Assembly: GCA_011503125.2 (NCBI GenBank)
Contig: WWBZ02000033.1
Span: 1,550,001 to 1,614,000, forward strand
Reading direction: 5' to 3'
DNA length: 64,000 nt
Source: Botryosphaeria dothidea
Taxonomy: Eukaryota; Ascomycota; Dothideomycetes; Botryosphaeriales; Botryosphaeriaceae
The notes beneath the pieces are model-generated. The model was not told where the DNA came from. It made no database searches and was given only the letters and a program-made list of their open reading frames with translations. The translations under genes and the position numbers were made by a program. The number at the start of each line of letters is the position of its first letter. Position 1 is the stretch's first letter. Of the stretch, positions 54,294-64,000 are shown one piece after another.

Positions 54294-57200
54294 CTACAAC
54301 AAACTCTCATACTGATCCAATCCCTTCCGTTGTTGTTGTTGTTGTTGTTGCTGCTGTTGCTGCTGCCCCATCCCCATCCCACCACCAGCCCCACCCGCCG
54401 GCGGCGGAGCAATCCCAAACCCAGAATACGGGCTACCCGTCGTCTGCTGCGCTCCAAACCTATTCGCACCCAGGCCCATCGACTGCTGCTGCTGCTGCGC
54501 CGGCCTAGACGCCGCGCCCCAATTCACCGCGGTTCCACCCGCACTCGACGACTGCTGCGGCGACAAGATGCCCATGTTCATGAGGCCAGGCCCACCCATG
54601 CTCTGTTGCTGCTGCGGCCGCGAGGGCTGGAGTGGTAACGAAAAAGCGCTCGAAGTCGAAGTCGTGGAGCTGGCGCCCCAGCCGTTCATGCTGCTCGACG
54701 AGCTGGTCGTCGGGCCGGTGTTCTGGGGCTTGAGGGCAGCGAAGCTGTTGAGGGAGGAGGTGTCGGGCGTGAGGGAGCGGTGCTGCTGGGGTTGGAGAGT
54801 GTTCATGCCGCCCATGCCCAGGCGGGGAGGAGGCGTCGAGGTCTGCTGGGGCGGGGGAGTGCTCCAGGAGAAGGCTGGAGTGGCTTCGGAAGCGCGGGCG
54901 GATTGGGTGCGAGGCTGGGATGGGCGTTGGAGGCTTGCAGAGACGGGCGGACTGGTGGTGGCGGAGGCGCTGCCCCAGCCGGCGTCGAAGCCGTTGTCGG
55001 CGGAGAAGCTGTTGCCGGCGTGGCCGGTGACGAGGCTCTCGAAGTCGGCGTCTTCGCCGTTGATGTTGCCGTTGGCGTGAGAGATGCCGCCGAAGGACAT
55101 GAAATCGCTGGCGCTGGCGACCGTAGTGGTGTTGCTGGTGGAGAGTTCTTGCAGTTTGCGAGTTTGCTCTTGCTCGATGCGAGTGGAAAGCTGCTTGATG
55201 AGCGCCATGAAGCCTTGGAATTGCTGGAGGTTCAGGAGAGGACCTAAGCTGAAGTTCCACAAGATCGGTAAAACATCCATGGCGAGGAAGTCCGAATCAG
55301 CAATTTTGCCAACTTCTTTGAAAACGTCAAGTGAAGCCATCTGGAAGTGTCAGCAGATAGAACAGGACGGAACCGAAACCAAATCTCACCATGACTGCGG
55401 GCTCTTTCGTCTTGATTGCCTTGAGCAGCGGAACCACCTTCTCCTGAATGGTATATTTGTCAAGTACAGCTGCATTAGTTCTTTGCTTCGGCTTGTCCGC
55501 GCCAAAACCATCCAGTCCATCACCTTCATCTTCTGAGATACCGCCTCCACAAAGTGTACGGAAAGCCTGAAGACCACGAATTTTGATGCCCATGCTCGTC
55601 GTTTTTGCGAAGACATTGGCAACGATCGGGAAAAACTCGTTTTTGATGGTCGAGAAATCGAGAACAAAAATAATGATAGGCAATGTTCTCAATGCGGCAT
55701 CAACTAGTGAGTGCGTAGGTGATTCGAGAGCCAGGACAATTAATGGAAGGACATCTATGAGACGTTAGCAAGAGAGAGCGCAGGAACGGCGCTTTGAACT
55801 GACCATCCTTAAACTCTTTCCCAGTGCAATTCTCTGACATGAGCTTCATGTTTTCGAGTATGATCATGAGACCTGCTTCTTTGGCAGTGTCCCGATCAGC
55901 TTGCGGTGGCTTTCCACCGGCACCACCATTCAGGAAAATCTCCCTTAGGCGCGGCAGAACCTTGTCACAAGTTGCTCGCTTGCCTGAAGGTACCATGGTG
56001 ATAATTTTGAAGACATTCTGCAGCACGATGGATAGCAGTTCCCGATCCTTCATTTCCTCAAGTAATGCCGGGAGCACTTTTTTCTCCAGCACGCTCTTCG
56101 GGAATTGATTGAGTACCCGTGGCAAGCCGCGCATGAACTGCGACTTTTCAGCCGGGGTCTTCGCAGGTAAGTTGTCAAGGAAACGGATGGTAGAAACGAG
56201 GATATTGTCGAAGTACTGGGCCTCCTGGAATTCGCGCGCATTAAGTCTCTGCGCCGGCCGTCTGGTTATAAGACGTGGGAGTAGACCGCTGGTAATTTCG
56301 CGTGGAAGTTTGCCTTTACACAGAAAGCTGTTGTTCTGTGTGGGTATCGTTGAAGAGGAAGCGAATAGTCTCTTGTAAGAAGAGGGACTCTGATTTGTGT
56401 CGAGAGGACTTCGGTGGGGGGAGTTATAGAGAGCGATGACAAGCAGACCAAGCGAGAACATGTCGGACGCAGTGTTGAGATTGGTGTCCATAACAAAGTC
56501 AGGCGAAGTGTAATCGATGTTCAGCTGCACTGTGCGCGGCAATCGCGGATCATGGTTGAGAACCTCAGATAGGGAGATGGGAGTGACAGAGGTGGGTTTG
56601 GTAGAGTTATCGGGCGGGCTGCAAAAGCCCAAGCCGGATATTTTCCAATCAGACTATGGAAGACTACATCAGCATCGCTACAATACAGACGGACAAAGAA
56701 GAATCGGCTTCCTACTTTGGCGTTGACGAAAATGGCCTCGGGCGTCAGATTGCCATGCACGAGGCCAGCGCTCTCATGCAGGAAATCCAGGCCCTTGGCA
56801 ATCTGCAGCAGACCCTTCTGGATTTCAAGTTCATCAATCTCCAGTTCTCGCCGTCTTCTGGTGCCGTCCTCTTCGACCACGTAGCGACTGCTACGACCAC
56901 CAGGCCCGCCGCTTCGCTCTTGCTCATCCTTTTCTTGTAACAGCCCCGCCAGTGATGCAGTCACAGGCTCCGTCGCAAACATTAGGCCGCCGCTGCGTGT
57001 CTCCTCTACGGGCTCTGCCAGTTCGAGAATGCTGGGGTGTCGCAGCCGAGCAAGCGAGCTGGCCTCTTTCTTCAAGCGCTCCAGTACCTCCTCATGAGCT
57101 CTCTTTATTGTCCCACTCGTCGAACGCGGCCCAAACCCCCCTCCTTGCGGCTCGAGAGACTTCTTATCGAATATGAACACGGACGCAGGCTTGCCTGTCG

Positions 57201-57327
57201 ATTTCTTTTTCGCATCGTAGATTTTCCACGGACCGGAGACGGAGGAGGGGGACGAGCTGATGGTATAATTGGAGCCGATGTTCGAGGTAAATGACTTGAC
57301 GGCGGAAGAGAAGAATTGCGCAGCCAT
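54294..57327 (-). CDS. Scy1-like (SCYL2-type) pseudokinase
   Basis: Four exons (57327-56716, 56653-55804, 55754-55390, 55340-54294; introns of 62, 49 and 49 nt) give about 957 residues. The N-terminal kinase-like domain begins GPWKIYDAKKKSTGKPASVFIFDKK. The catalytic loop HRD is replaced by VHGNLTPEAIFVN and DFG by SDWKISGLGF, so it is a pseudokinase as in the SCYL family. HEAT-like helical repeats follow (LLPRLITRRPAQRLNAREF, KKVLPALLEEMKDRELL, KVLPRLREIFLN, ALRTLPIIIFVLDF). The C-terminal 300 residues are disordered, rich in Ser/Pro/Gly/Gln, with QPSRPQQQQ and a final poly-Gln. SCYL2 proteins bind clathrin/AP adaptors and act in TGN-endosome traffic. The role here is inferred from the family. 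Confidence 0.9.
54330..54365 (-). repeat. CAG/CAA triplet repeat, 12 Gln codons
   Basis: Twelve consecutive Gln codons (mixed CAA and CAG) lie 11 residues before the Scy1-like C-terminus. Further short CAG runs occur upstream (near 54485 and 54605). Mixed codons suggest selection for the Gln run and not only slippage. Confidence 0.92.
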
Positions 57328-57840
57328 GGCGGCGGGTTGGGGAGCTGCTGCAGCTCAAGGCGCGTCGGGCGGCTTGTGGTGATCAGCAAGCGTGAACTCG
57401 GGGAGCTTGAGCGGCGGCGGCGAAAGGGCGATGATGACGATCAAGCAAGGGAAGGGCAATCAGCATTGCGCATGCCAGTGACGAGGGTAGCTGGGGGGTG
57501 CGCAGGTGACTTGGCGCGGTGCGGAGTCGGACAGCACGGGAAAGGCCAGGTGTCGCAGGCCAAAAAAATGCAGTTCGAAATAGTTAGCTGGCGGTTTGAG
57601 GTTCAGGTGTCGGTGTTGCGCGCCCAAGCAGCTCTCGAGCCCCCGGGCCAGATCAGCCCGCCCTGAGTCGCGCCCGCTCCGCACAGATCCCCGTCGGCTT
57701 CGGCGGCCACACACCGAGAACCGCTCGTAGGGCGCGTGTAGTCATACATTATTTCCACCACCCCATCTTTCCCCCGACACTGCCCAATTGCTCACGCAAC
57801 ATCCTCCTTTCGGCCTCAATTATTCGGCCACTACTTCGTC
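57328..57840. promoter_or_regulatory. Divergent promoter: Scy1-like / BCAT
   Basis: Start codons at 57327 (minus) and 57841 (plus) are 513 bp apart. The BCAT side ends in a CT-rich leader with CACTGCCC and CCTTTCGGC-type sequence. No named factor site can be placed. Confidence 0.5.
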
Positions 57841-59227
57841 ATGCTTCAACAAAGGTCTCAAAGGCTGCTGTCTGCCTTTTCCACCCTCTCCGCCCGCGCA
57901 CCGTCCCCGTCGCTCGCATGTATCGCCGCCCAGCGATGTCGGAGAGCCTACAGCGCTCAGCCCAAGTTGGCGGAACTTGACCCTGCGAAGCTATCTGTGA
58001 CCAAGACGACTACTCCGAAGGACTTGCTGCCTCCTGAGGAGCTCGTTTTCGGCCGCACTTTCACTGGTACCTGCTTTTTACTTCTTCCTGCACCACCATA
58101 TCAGAACTCCCGAACCATCCGATATCAGGCCACGACACTAACATATGACTCCCACCAGACCACATGCTCTCTATCGAATGGACCGCCTCCGAAGGCTGGC
58201 TAAATCCCCGCATAACCCCCTACCAAAACCTATCGCTGGACCCTGCAACCTGCGTGTTCCACTATGCATTCGAGTGCTTCGAGGGCATGAAGGCATACAA
58301 GGACAAGGAGGGCAAGATCCGCCTCTTCCGACCGGACAAGAACATGGCGCGGCTGAACAAGTCATCTGAGCGCATCGCACTGCCAAACTTCGACGGTGCG
58401 GCCCTGACCAGCCTCATCGCGCACTTCTGCCAGCTCGAAGAACGCTTCATCCCCTCCACCCGCGGCTACTCGCTGTACCTGCGGCCGACCATGATCGGCA
58501 CGCAGCGCACGCTGGGCGTCGGTCCCCCCGGCTCCGCGCTGCTCTACGTCATCGCCTCGCCCGTGGGGCCCTACTACCCGACCGGCTTCAAGGCCGTGAG
58601 CCTCGAGGCGACCGACTACGCGGTGCGCGCGTGGCCCGGCGGCGTCGGCGACAAGAAGCTGGGCGCCAACTACGCGCCGTGCATCGTGCCGCAGATGCAG
58701 GCCGCCAGCCGCGGCTACCACCAGAACCTGTGGCTGTTCGGCGAGGAGGAGTACGTGACCGAGGTCGGCACCATGAACCTGTTCGCCGCCATCAAGAACA
58801 AGGAGACGGGCCAGAACGAGCTGCTCACCGCGCCGCTCGACGGCACCATCCTCGAGGGCGTCACTCGCGACTCCATCCTCGGCCTGGCTCGCGAGCGCCT
58901 GGAGCCCAAGGGCTGGAAGATCGCTGAGCGCAGGTTCACTATGAAGGAGCTCGCCGATGCCGCCGACGAGGGCAGGATGCTCGAGGTCTTCGGCGCGGGT
59001 ACTGCTGCCGTTGTCAGCCCCGTCAGGAAGATTTCCTGGAGAGGCCGCGATGTCGATTGTGGTCTGGAGGCCGGCAAGGAGGCCGGTCCCATCGCCCAGC
59101 AGGTGCTGGATTGGATGATTGGTATCCAGTATGGTGATGAGGAGCACCCTTGGAGGTAAGCTATGTTGACTATACCACCTCTCTATTTTTAGATTGCTAA
59201 CTTATGTTCCACAGCTACAAGCTCTAA
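57841..59227 (+). CDS. Branched-chain amino-acid aminotransferase, mitochondrial
   Basis: Three exons (57841-58066, 58159-59155, 59215-59227) with introns of 92 and 59 nt encode about 411 residues; the last exon supplies only the end of one codon, Tyr-Lys-Leu and the stop. The first 45 residues are Arg/Ser/Ala-rich without acids, a mitochondrial targeting sequence. DHMLSIEWTASEGW, VFHYAFECFEGMKAYKD, RLFRPDKNMARLNKSSER and YLRPTMIGT are class IV aminotransferase motifs. The PLP lysine is Lys242 in DKKLGANYAP; VGTMNLF and LDGTILEGVTRDSIL follow. It converts Leu, Ile and Val to and from their 2-oxo acids with glutamate/2-oxoglutarate. The very high third-position GC of exon 2 suggests high expression. 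Confidence 0.96.
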
Positions 59228-59990
59228 ATTTTCGAATTTGATCTGTAAAAGTACCTAGAGCTTCCTAGATTTCACGGACTTTTTACGGAGGTGGGCATTT
59301 CCTTGATACATTTCGTTCTATTTTGGGTTTATTATTGCAGCGGTATCTTTATAAAAAGTAGCGGATGAAGGCACCGGCGTCGAGTAGAGTCAATTTCCCA
59401 TTGGATTTGCGCGCGCAGGAGCGTGCTCCACAACATGTCCTGAGCTGGATCGGCACTGCACAAGTGAATTGGCGATGAATGACGAAGACTCGCGCAATAT
59501 TTAAGCGATTGCGTAAATATGTTGTCAACTATGTTGAAGGGTATGGTCTCGTAAAATTGGGCAAACTTATTGGTCATTGGGCGTCAATGTAGGCCGCAGA
59601 ATGAACATCAGTAACATATAAGGCCTAGGGCAGAAATTCTATAGTGGGCAGTCCTGATGGGGTAAATTTGCACAAGATGCGAGGAACCTGGAGAAAAGAG
59701 GTGTAGGAAGATCGGCATGTCCGAACTTTTTTTTGTGCATTGCTGGATATACACCACTGCCGCCCCTTCGTAGTCATGCACAATTGCACCCATACATGTT
59801 GCCTTTTCTTTTCCTCAGGACTTCGGAATCCATTTGGTCTCGTAAACTCTCTTTTTAGGCCACCTTATTTTTTGGTAAGGTACATCGCTGAAACCCCACC
59901 GGTAAGTTTGCAAACCCGAATTCGATAGCCCCGCAGGAAAATGCCTCAGATGTAGCCGGAAAAGAAACCAGAAGACACCGCGCCCCAAAT
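59228..59990. other. Intergenic region between convergent genes
   Basis: The 3' flanks of BCAT and L35. A/T-rich relative to both genes; frames are short. No RNA gene recognised. Confidence 0.5.
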
Positions 59991-60660
59991 TTAAGCCTGT
60001 TGCGAAAACAATCAGCATCTGCTCAAAAATTTCGGGACCAAAGTGTTGGATGTTATGCGTGATTATGTCGTACCTTGACGGCGTAAACCCTCTGGGGGAA
60101 GTGGATCTGCTTCTTCTTCTGCTTCTCGGTGGTGAGGGAAGCCTCGTGCTTGGTTAACCGCCTGCGCAGAGAGCGGGTCTGCTTGCGGCGGAGGTCGAGC
60201 GGGAGGTACTTCTTGCCCTTGTAGAAGAGGCGGAGCTGCTCGCGCTGGTTCTTGTTGATGACGGTGAGGACACGGGCGATCGACTTGCGGACGTCGTGGC
60301 TGCAAAGCGATGATCCGTTAGCCTGGCAATTCCTCCGAAAATTCTGTGGCCCTCTTCTTCAATTGCAGGTGTGGTGCGGATGTTGCATTCTCCAAGCCGC
60401 GTCGTGTGCGCAATTTCCAGGGCCTGGGATAGGGAAGTCGTACATCTTGGTGAGCTTAGAGGAAGCACCGCCAGCGATCTTCTGGGTGCGCAGACCGACG
60501 AGCTCAGTCTTCAGGTCATCGAGCTGCTTCTTGAGGTCCTCCTTGCTCTTGCCCACGAGCTGGTTGGCCTTGACCTTTCCGGACGACTGTAGCACGTAAC
60601 CGTTAGCCGGACATCCTCCTGGCGCATGGTAATGTCGATATCGCGGGGCGGTCTCACCAT
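59991..60660 (-). CDS. rpl35: 60S ribosomal protein L35 (uL29)
   Basis: Four exons (60660-60658, 60586-60444, 60299-60074, 59996-59991) give about 125 residues. Exon 1 is only the ATG, followed at once by GTGAGA; exon 4 is one Ala codon plus TAA. Introns are 71, 144 and 77 nt with branch-like GCTAAC, GCTAAC and GCTGAT. The protein reads [33 protein letters not shown], then [37 protein letters not shown] and [11 protein letters not shown], the complete L35 sequence. It sits near the peptide exit tunnel of the large subunit. Early intron placement after or near the AUG is common in fungal ribosomal-protein genes. It shares a short promoter with gos1. Confidence 0.95.
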
Positions 60661-60939
60661 TTTGGCGAGTTTTAGACTGGGCGGCGGTGTGTCGTCGTCG
60701 AAGTGGATGGGTCGTTGTCGTCGTCGGTCGTCTCGATCGAAAAGGCGTGCGCTCGCTAGAGTGGATGAGATTTCGACAGTCGGTGCGGTCGGCGCCTCGC
60801 TTACGAAAAACGCCGACGCCCCGCCAAGACATCAACCCTGTCGCAACCAAGCCATCACGTGTTCGTCGCTCACTACTCACATCCCAGTTCCCACTGACCT
60901 CACCACACTCCACACATCTCCAGATCCTCCTCCGCGAAC
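60661..60939. promoter_or_regulatory. Short divergent promoter: L35 / Gos1
   Basis: Only 279 bp lie between the two start codons, the tightest divergent pair in the window. A poly(CAC/CAT)-type Thr/His-coding-like stretch on the minus strand (about 60690-60720) and CCACAC/CCTCAC repeats near 60900 are visible. No established ribosomal-protein motif is clear. Confidence 0.5.
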
Positions 60940-61777
60940 ATGGCCTCCACCGGTGGTGGCTGGGCGCAGTTGCGCCAGCAAGTCCGCTCCCTAGAAACTC
61001 AGGTACAGCTCCAACGCCACGCGCCCTGCATTGCAACCAGAGCAGCTATAGCTTACGACAGCTGCTCCGCAGACAGAAACGCTCTTCCACACGTACTCAC
61101 AGTATGCCTCAATGACCAACATTCCCCCGAAACCTACCGATGAGGAACAACGCACCGAGTCGCAGATACGCGAGCTCCTCGAAAAGGTACGCAGCAGACC
61201 GTTTCAGCCGCCCTGGCTTTCAACCTCCGCCCGCATCGCAGTATTCGGTTTACTGACCTTCGGCTTCTCACAGCGCGACGCCCTCATCGGCCAGCTCACG
61301 CGCCTCCTTGACTCCTCCGCCGACCTTACATCCTCCGCGCTGAAGCAAAATAACCTCGCCCGCCATCGTGAAGTACTAGCCGACCACCGTCGCGAGCTGT
61401 CACGACTAAAGAACACCATCTCCATTGCCCGCGACCGCGCGAACCTCCTCTCAGACGTGCGCTCTGACATCGATGCGTATCGTTCTGCCAATCCGGCCCA
61501 GGCCGAAGCCGACTACATGCTGGACGAGCGGCGCAGGATTGACAACTCGCACAACATGGCCGACAGCGTGCTCAGCCAGGCCTACGCCGTCAACGAGAAC
61601 TTCGGCTTTCAGCGCGAGACGCTCGCCAGCATTAATCGTCGCATCACCGGAGCTGCAAGTCAGGTTCCCGGCCTGAACTCGCTCATGAATCGGATCAGCG
61701 CGAAGAAGAGACGGGACGGCATTATCTTGGGAAGCTTCATTGCGTTTTGCTTCCTCATGATGTTCTTCTTTTCCTAA
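60940..61777 (+). CDS. gos1: Golgi v-SNARE Gos1 (GOSR1/GS28)
   Basis: Three exons (60940-61002, 61073-61186, 61274-61777) give about 226 residues. The order [44 protein letters not shown] and [15 protein letters not shown] is the Gos1 N-terminal helical domain. [24 protein letters not shown] follows, then the Qb-SNARE helix around residues 140-200 ([29 protein letters not shown]), and a C-terminal anchor ([18 protein letters not shown]). It is a tail-anchored membrane protein of the Golgi that works in ER-Golgi and intra-Golgi fusion. The second intron (87 nt) is stop-free and in frame, so the unspliced reading adds 29 residues; homologue layout and a TTTACTGAC branch favour splicing. Confidence 0.94.
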
Positions 61778-62254
61778 TGCGACGGAGATAATATGGACGA
61801 ACAAGCCTTACATGTCGCGGCTGGTTGAAATATTTGACACAATTTTGTCTTGGGTTGTCATGGATGGTTCCCTGCAAGGCGTATGGATACCCCCTCTCGA
61901 GGGACTAGGGTCTTTATTTTTCTTCGGGACAAGGAGTTTTGGTGAAACCTAGCAGGCGATCTTGTTATGCTTGTCGTTGGGAGCATTACATTTATTTGTA
62001 CAGTGGTTTCCATCTCGTCATTTGCGTCAACGGTGACTTACCATCATATCCTTCTTTTTATCGACATAGCCAGTGGAGCAGAGAACAGCGGTGATCTTTC
62101 TGTACGAAATTTCCGCATTGTTCTCTTCAGCATATGTTGGAGATATCTCTCGACCGTCAGGATCGGCCGCCCGTGCAATCCTGATACACTTCGTCATTTC
62201 TCAACGTCCGCTCAAGATGACGCCGCAGTCGCCTTCTTGTCCTTGCCAGAATCC
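61778..62254. other. Intergenic region between convergent genes
   Basis: The 3' flanks of gos1 and atp10; A/T-rich, no gene, RNA or repeat recognised. Confidence 0.5.
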
Positions 62255-63448
62255 TCAATGACGCCCTTGCGTCGCCTCCGCAATCAACATCTTCAACCCC
62301 CGATCCAAGAACTCCTTCTCCTCTCCCTCGGCATTCCCGCTGGCTGCCCACCTAATCCGACATGCCCCATCCACGAGGAAGACATACCCGACCTTCTCGT
62401 TCATGATACCCAAGTTATCCCGTATCTCATCCGTAATGCCCTTCCGCACGATGAAATACCGATCCCAATCCTCCTCCCTCCGTTGCCCCCGCAACCGGCC
62501 CTTGAACATATTCAATATCCACGCGCGCATGACGTTGGGCTCCACGTTGATCTCGACATGCTGTGCAACGCCCCTGTTCGCATCTAGTGTCTCCTTCAGC
62601 TCCTTGTTGTTCTCGGTGAAGGTAGCCGCCTGGGCGCGCGCCCACTCGGAGGAGTAGACGGAGACGAGCGAAACGCGGTCGAGCAGGGCGAGCGTCGTGT
62701 CGTGCGGCTTGCGCCCGGCGGCACCGGGGAGCAGCGTCGAGCCGACGAAGTTGGGGAAGAAGAGGGCGCGCGAGGCCCGGAAGATGCGCGGGTTGGCGAG
62801 GAAGGATTTCCCGGAGTTGTATTGCATGTTGGTGAAGTCGCGGAAGTAGGGTTTGGAGACTTGCTTCGTTCTGTTTCCAGTTAGCGCTCGCAATTCCCGA
62901 AGTTGGAGTTGATCTGTAGGGTCGCTCATAGAAGCGTGCGATTGTGTATCCGGCGAATTGGGCATAATGGATAGGGTTGCGGGAAAGTTTAGACGTGTCT
63001 GGTCTCTGAGGGCAATGGGCAGCACATACAGCTCCTTTCGCCTCTGAATATGCTTTTCGTAATCCACGAATTCATCCCTCCGCTGCTTCAAACTCCGCTT
63101 GTCCTCCCCAGAGTTCTCGCCCGGCACAGGTGGACGGTGGAACCCGATCGGCCGACCCAGCACCTGCGGCGTGAAGCCTTCCTGCTTTGTCGGCGCTTTA
63201 TAGCTCGCCAGTCCTTGACCGAGCTCATTTACTCTCTCTTGCTTCGCCGCCGCTTCGTTCTGTTCTTGTTCCGTCGTTTTTGTCTGGGATTGGTTGGGTT
63301 GCTTGTCGTTTTGCGGAGGCGTGCTGTTACTGGATCGTAGGCGCGCGGAGGTCTGCAGCGCGCGCAGCTGACAGGCGCGGCATATTGACGGCGATGTTAG
63401 AAGACTTAATTGCGCAAATTGACGCAGCAGGGCGCGGCGTGTGAGCAT
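62255..63448 (-). CDS. atp10: Mitochondrial F1Fo ATP synthase assembly factor Atp10
   Basis: Two exons (63448-63030 and 62870-62255) with a 159-nt intron give about 344 residues. The N-terminus [17 protein letters not shown] and following Arg-rich sequence is a mitochondrial targeting peptide. A Gln/Lys-rich linker leads to [14 protein letters not shown] and, across the splice, [20 protein letters not shown], then [33 protein letters not shown] and a C-terminal [18 protein letters not shown], the Atp10 signature. Atp10 is an inner-membrane chaperone for subunit 6 (Atp6) of the Fo sector. The intron is in frame without a stop, but the branch GCTAAC and the conserved junction show it is removed: the retained stretch has no place in the family. 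Confidence 0.93.
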   Translation of the reverse strand: MLTRRALLRQFAQLSLLTSPSICRACQLRALQTSARLRSSNSTPPQNDKQPNQSQTKTTEQEQNEAAAKQERVNELGQGLASYKAPTKQEGFTPQVLGRPIGFHRPPVPGENSGEDKRSLKQRRDEFVDYEKHIQRRKELYVLPIALRDQTRLNFPATLSIMPNSPDTQSHASMSDPTDQLQLRELRALTGNRTKQVSKPYFRDFTNMQYNSGKSFLANPRIFRASRALFFPNFVGSTLLPGAAGRKPHDTTLALLDRVSLVSVYSSEWARAQAATFTENNKELKETLDANRGVAQHVEINVEPNVMRAWILNMFKGRLRGQRREEDWDRYFIVRKGITDEIRDNLGIMNEKVGYVFLVDGACRIRWAASGNAEGEEKEFLDRGLKMLIAEATQGRH

Positions 63449-64000
63449 GGCGATGATGATGATGCGCTGTGGTTATTCGTGGATGACGAGATGTTTGGCT
63501 TTCGGCGTTGGAAGCAAGCTCGGAAAAGTTGCTGCGATTGGCCGACGGGCTGCGGCGCCAACTCGGCGGATACATAGAGATGGACAGGCAAAGGGTCCAA
63601 CGGTATTCAAACACGAAATCAAAGTTTGCATGCCAGAACTAAAGTCTTCTGAGATCATTCCAGGTAAATAATGATGAAGGTGGTTGAATTGAGCTTTCAC
63701 GCTAAATCATACAAACTCGATTGTAGACTTCCGTTCGATTTTCTCGTATTTTGGCGGTAGAAGCTTTATTCTTTTATCAAGCTTATGTTTTTATTTCAGA
63801 TTTCCTAACGCAAAGAATCACTTCACTATCTTGAGGCATTTCAACTCGGCGCAAAATCTCTCTCGCTACCAAAAATTTCGTAGCTTTTCAATAGTGCACT
63901 ACGAAAGCTTGTCAGACATGCATATCTGCAATCGCTTTTTTTAAGCTTTGTAGGATTGAATCCTTGCAGAACGAGCATTCACGTACCCACTTGCATCTCA
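63449..64000. other. Intergenic, no gene seen to the window end
   Basis: Promoter side of atp10, then A/T-rich sequence from 63660. No feature supported. Confidence 0.5.

Noticed and set aside
58362..59147. 261-codon minus-strand frame opposite BCAT
   Set aside because: Shadow of a very GC3-rich exon; the plus strand is unmistakably BCAT.
1..64000. CRISPR arrays, insertion sequences, transposon genes, rRNA
   Set aside because: No regularly spaced repeats, transposase, reverse transcriptase or rRNA signature was seen on either strand.

Overview
The window is nuclear DNA from a filamentous ascomycete (Pezizomycotina). Genes carry many short introns, mostly 43-90 nt, with GT(A/G)(A/C)GT-type donors, CTAAC/CTGAC-like branch points and C/T-AG acceptors. 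Genes lie on both strands without operons, and the content is typically fungal: split ATP-citrate lyase subunits, a Dal5-type permease, a Pho84-type transporter, an eqolisin-type protease, a NACHT/ankyrin STAND protein and SCY1-like and Orc6 orthologues. A Dothideomycete is a reasonable guess, but that is inference from gene style. Exon boundaries below were worked out by hand from splice signals and reading phase; all multi-exon models keep phase.

Layout. 1-3 kb: the start of a small membrane protein, then a membrane-anchored histidine-phosphatase-like protein that has lost both catalytic histidines. 4-9.4 kb: the divergent pair acl1/acl2, which makes cytosolic acetyl-CoA from citrate, with a shared promoter and mirrored 5'-UTR introns. 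10-14.3 kb: a DUF92/TMEM19 membrane protein, a G-patch protein, a small single-pass protein and a short-chain dehydrogenase. 15.5-20.6 kb: two uptake transporters on the minus strand (allantoate-permease family, phosphate/H+ symporter family). 21-26.7 kb: two uncharacterised fungal proteins and a broken Cys-rich gene. 27-36.5 kb: an alpha/beta hydrolase, Orc6, a TBC Rab-GAP and a Spartan-like DNA-protein crosslink protease. 38-41 kb: a secreted protein with three tandem eqolisin (G1 glutamic peptidase) modules and a repeated tail. 42-50 kb: a sugar transporter, an F-box-like protein and a DHA1 drug-efflux transporter. 50-57.3 kb: a NACHT-like/ankyrin protein with striking strand asymmetry, and a Scy1-like pseudokinase. 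57.8-63.4 kb: a compact housekeeping block of mitochondrial BCAT, ribosomal protein L35, the Golgi SNARE Gos1 and the ATP synthase assembly factor Atp10.

The genes do not form one pathway. Recognisable functional links are acl1/acl2 (one heteromeric enzyme), the nutrient transporters, and a loose vesicle-traffic theme (TBC Rab-GAP, Scy1-like, Gos1). The strongest candidate for something undescribed is the three-module eqolisin at 38-41 kb, whose middle module carries Asp where the catalytic Glu is expected.
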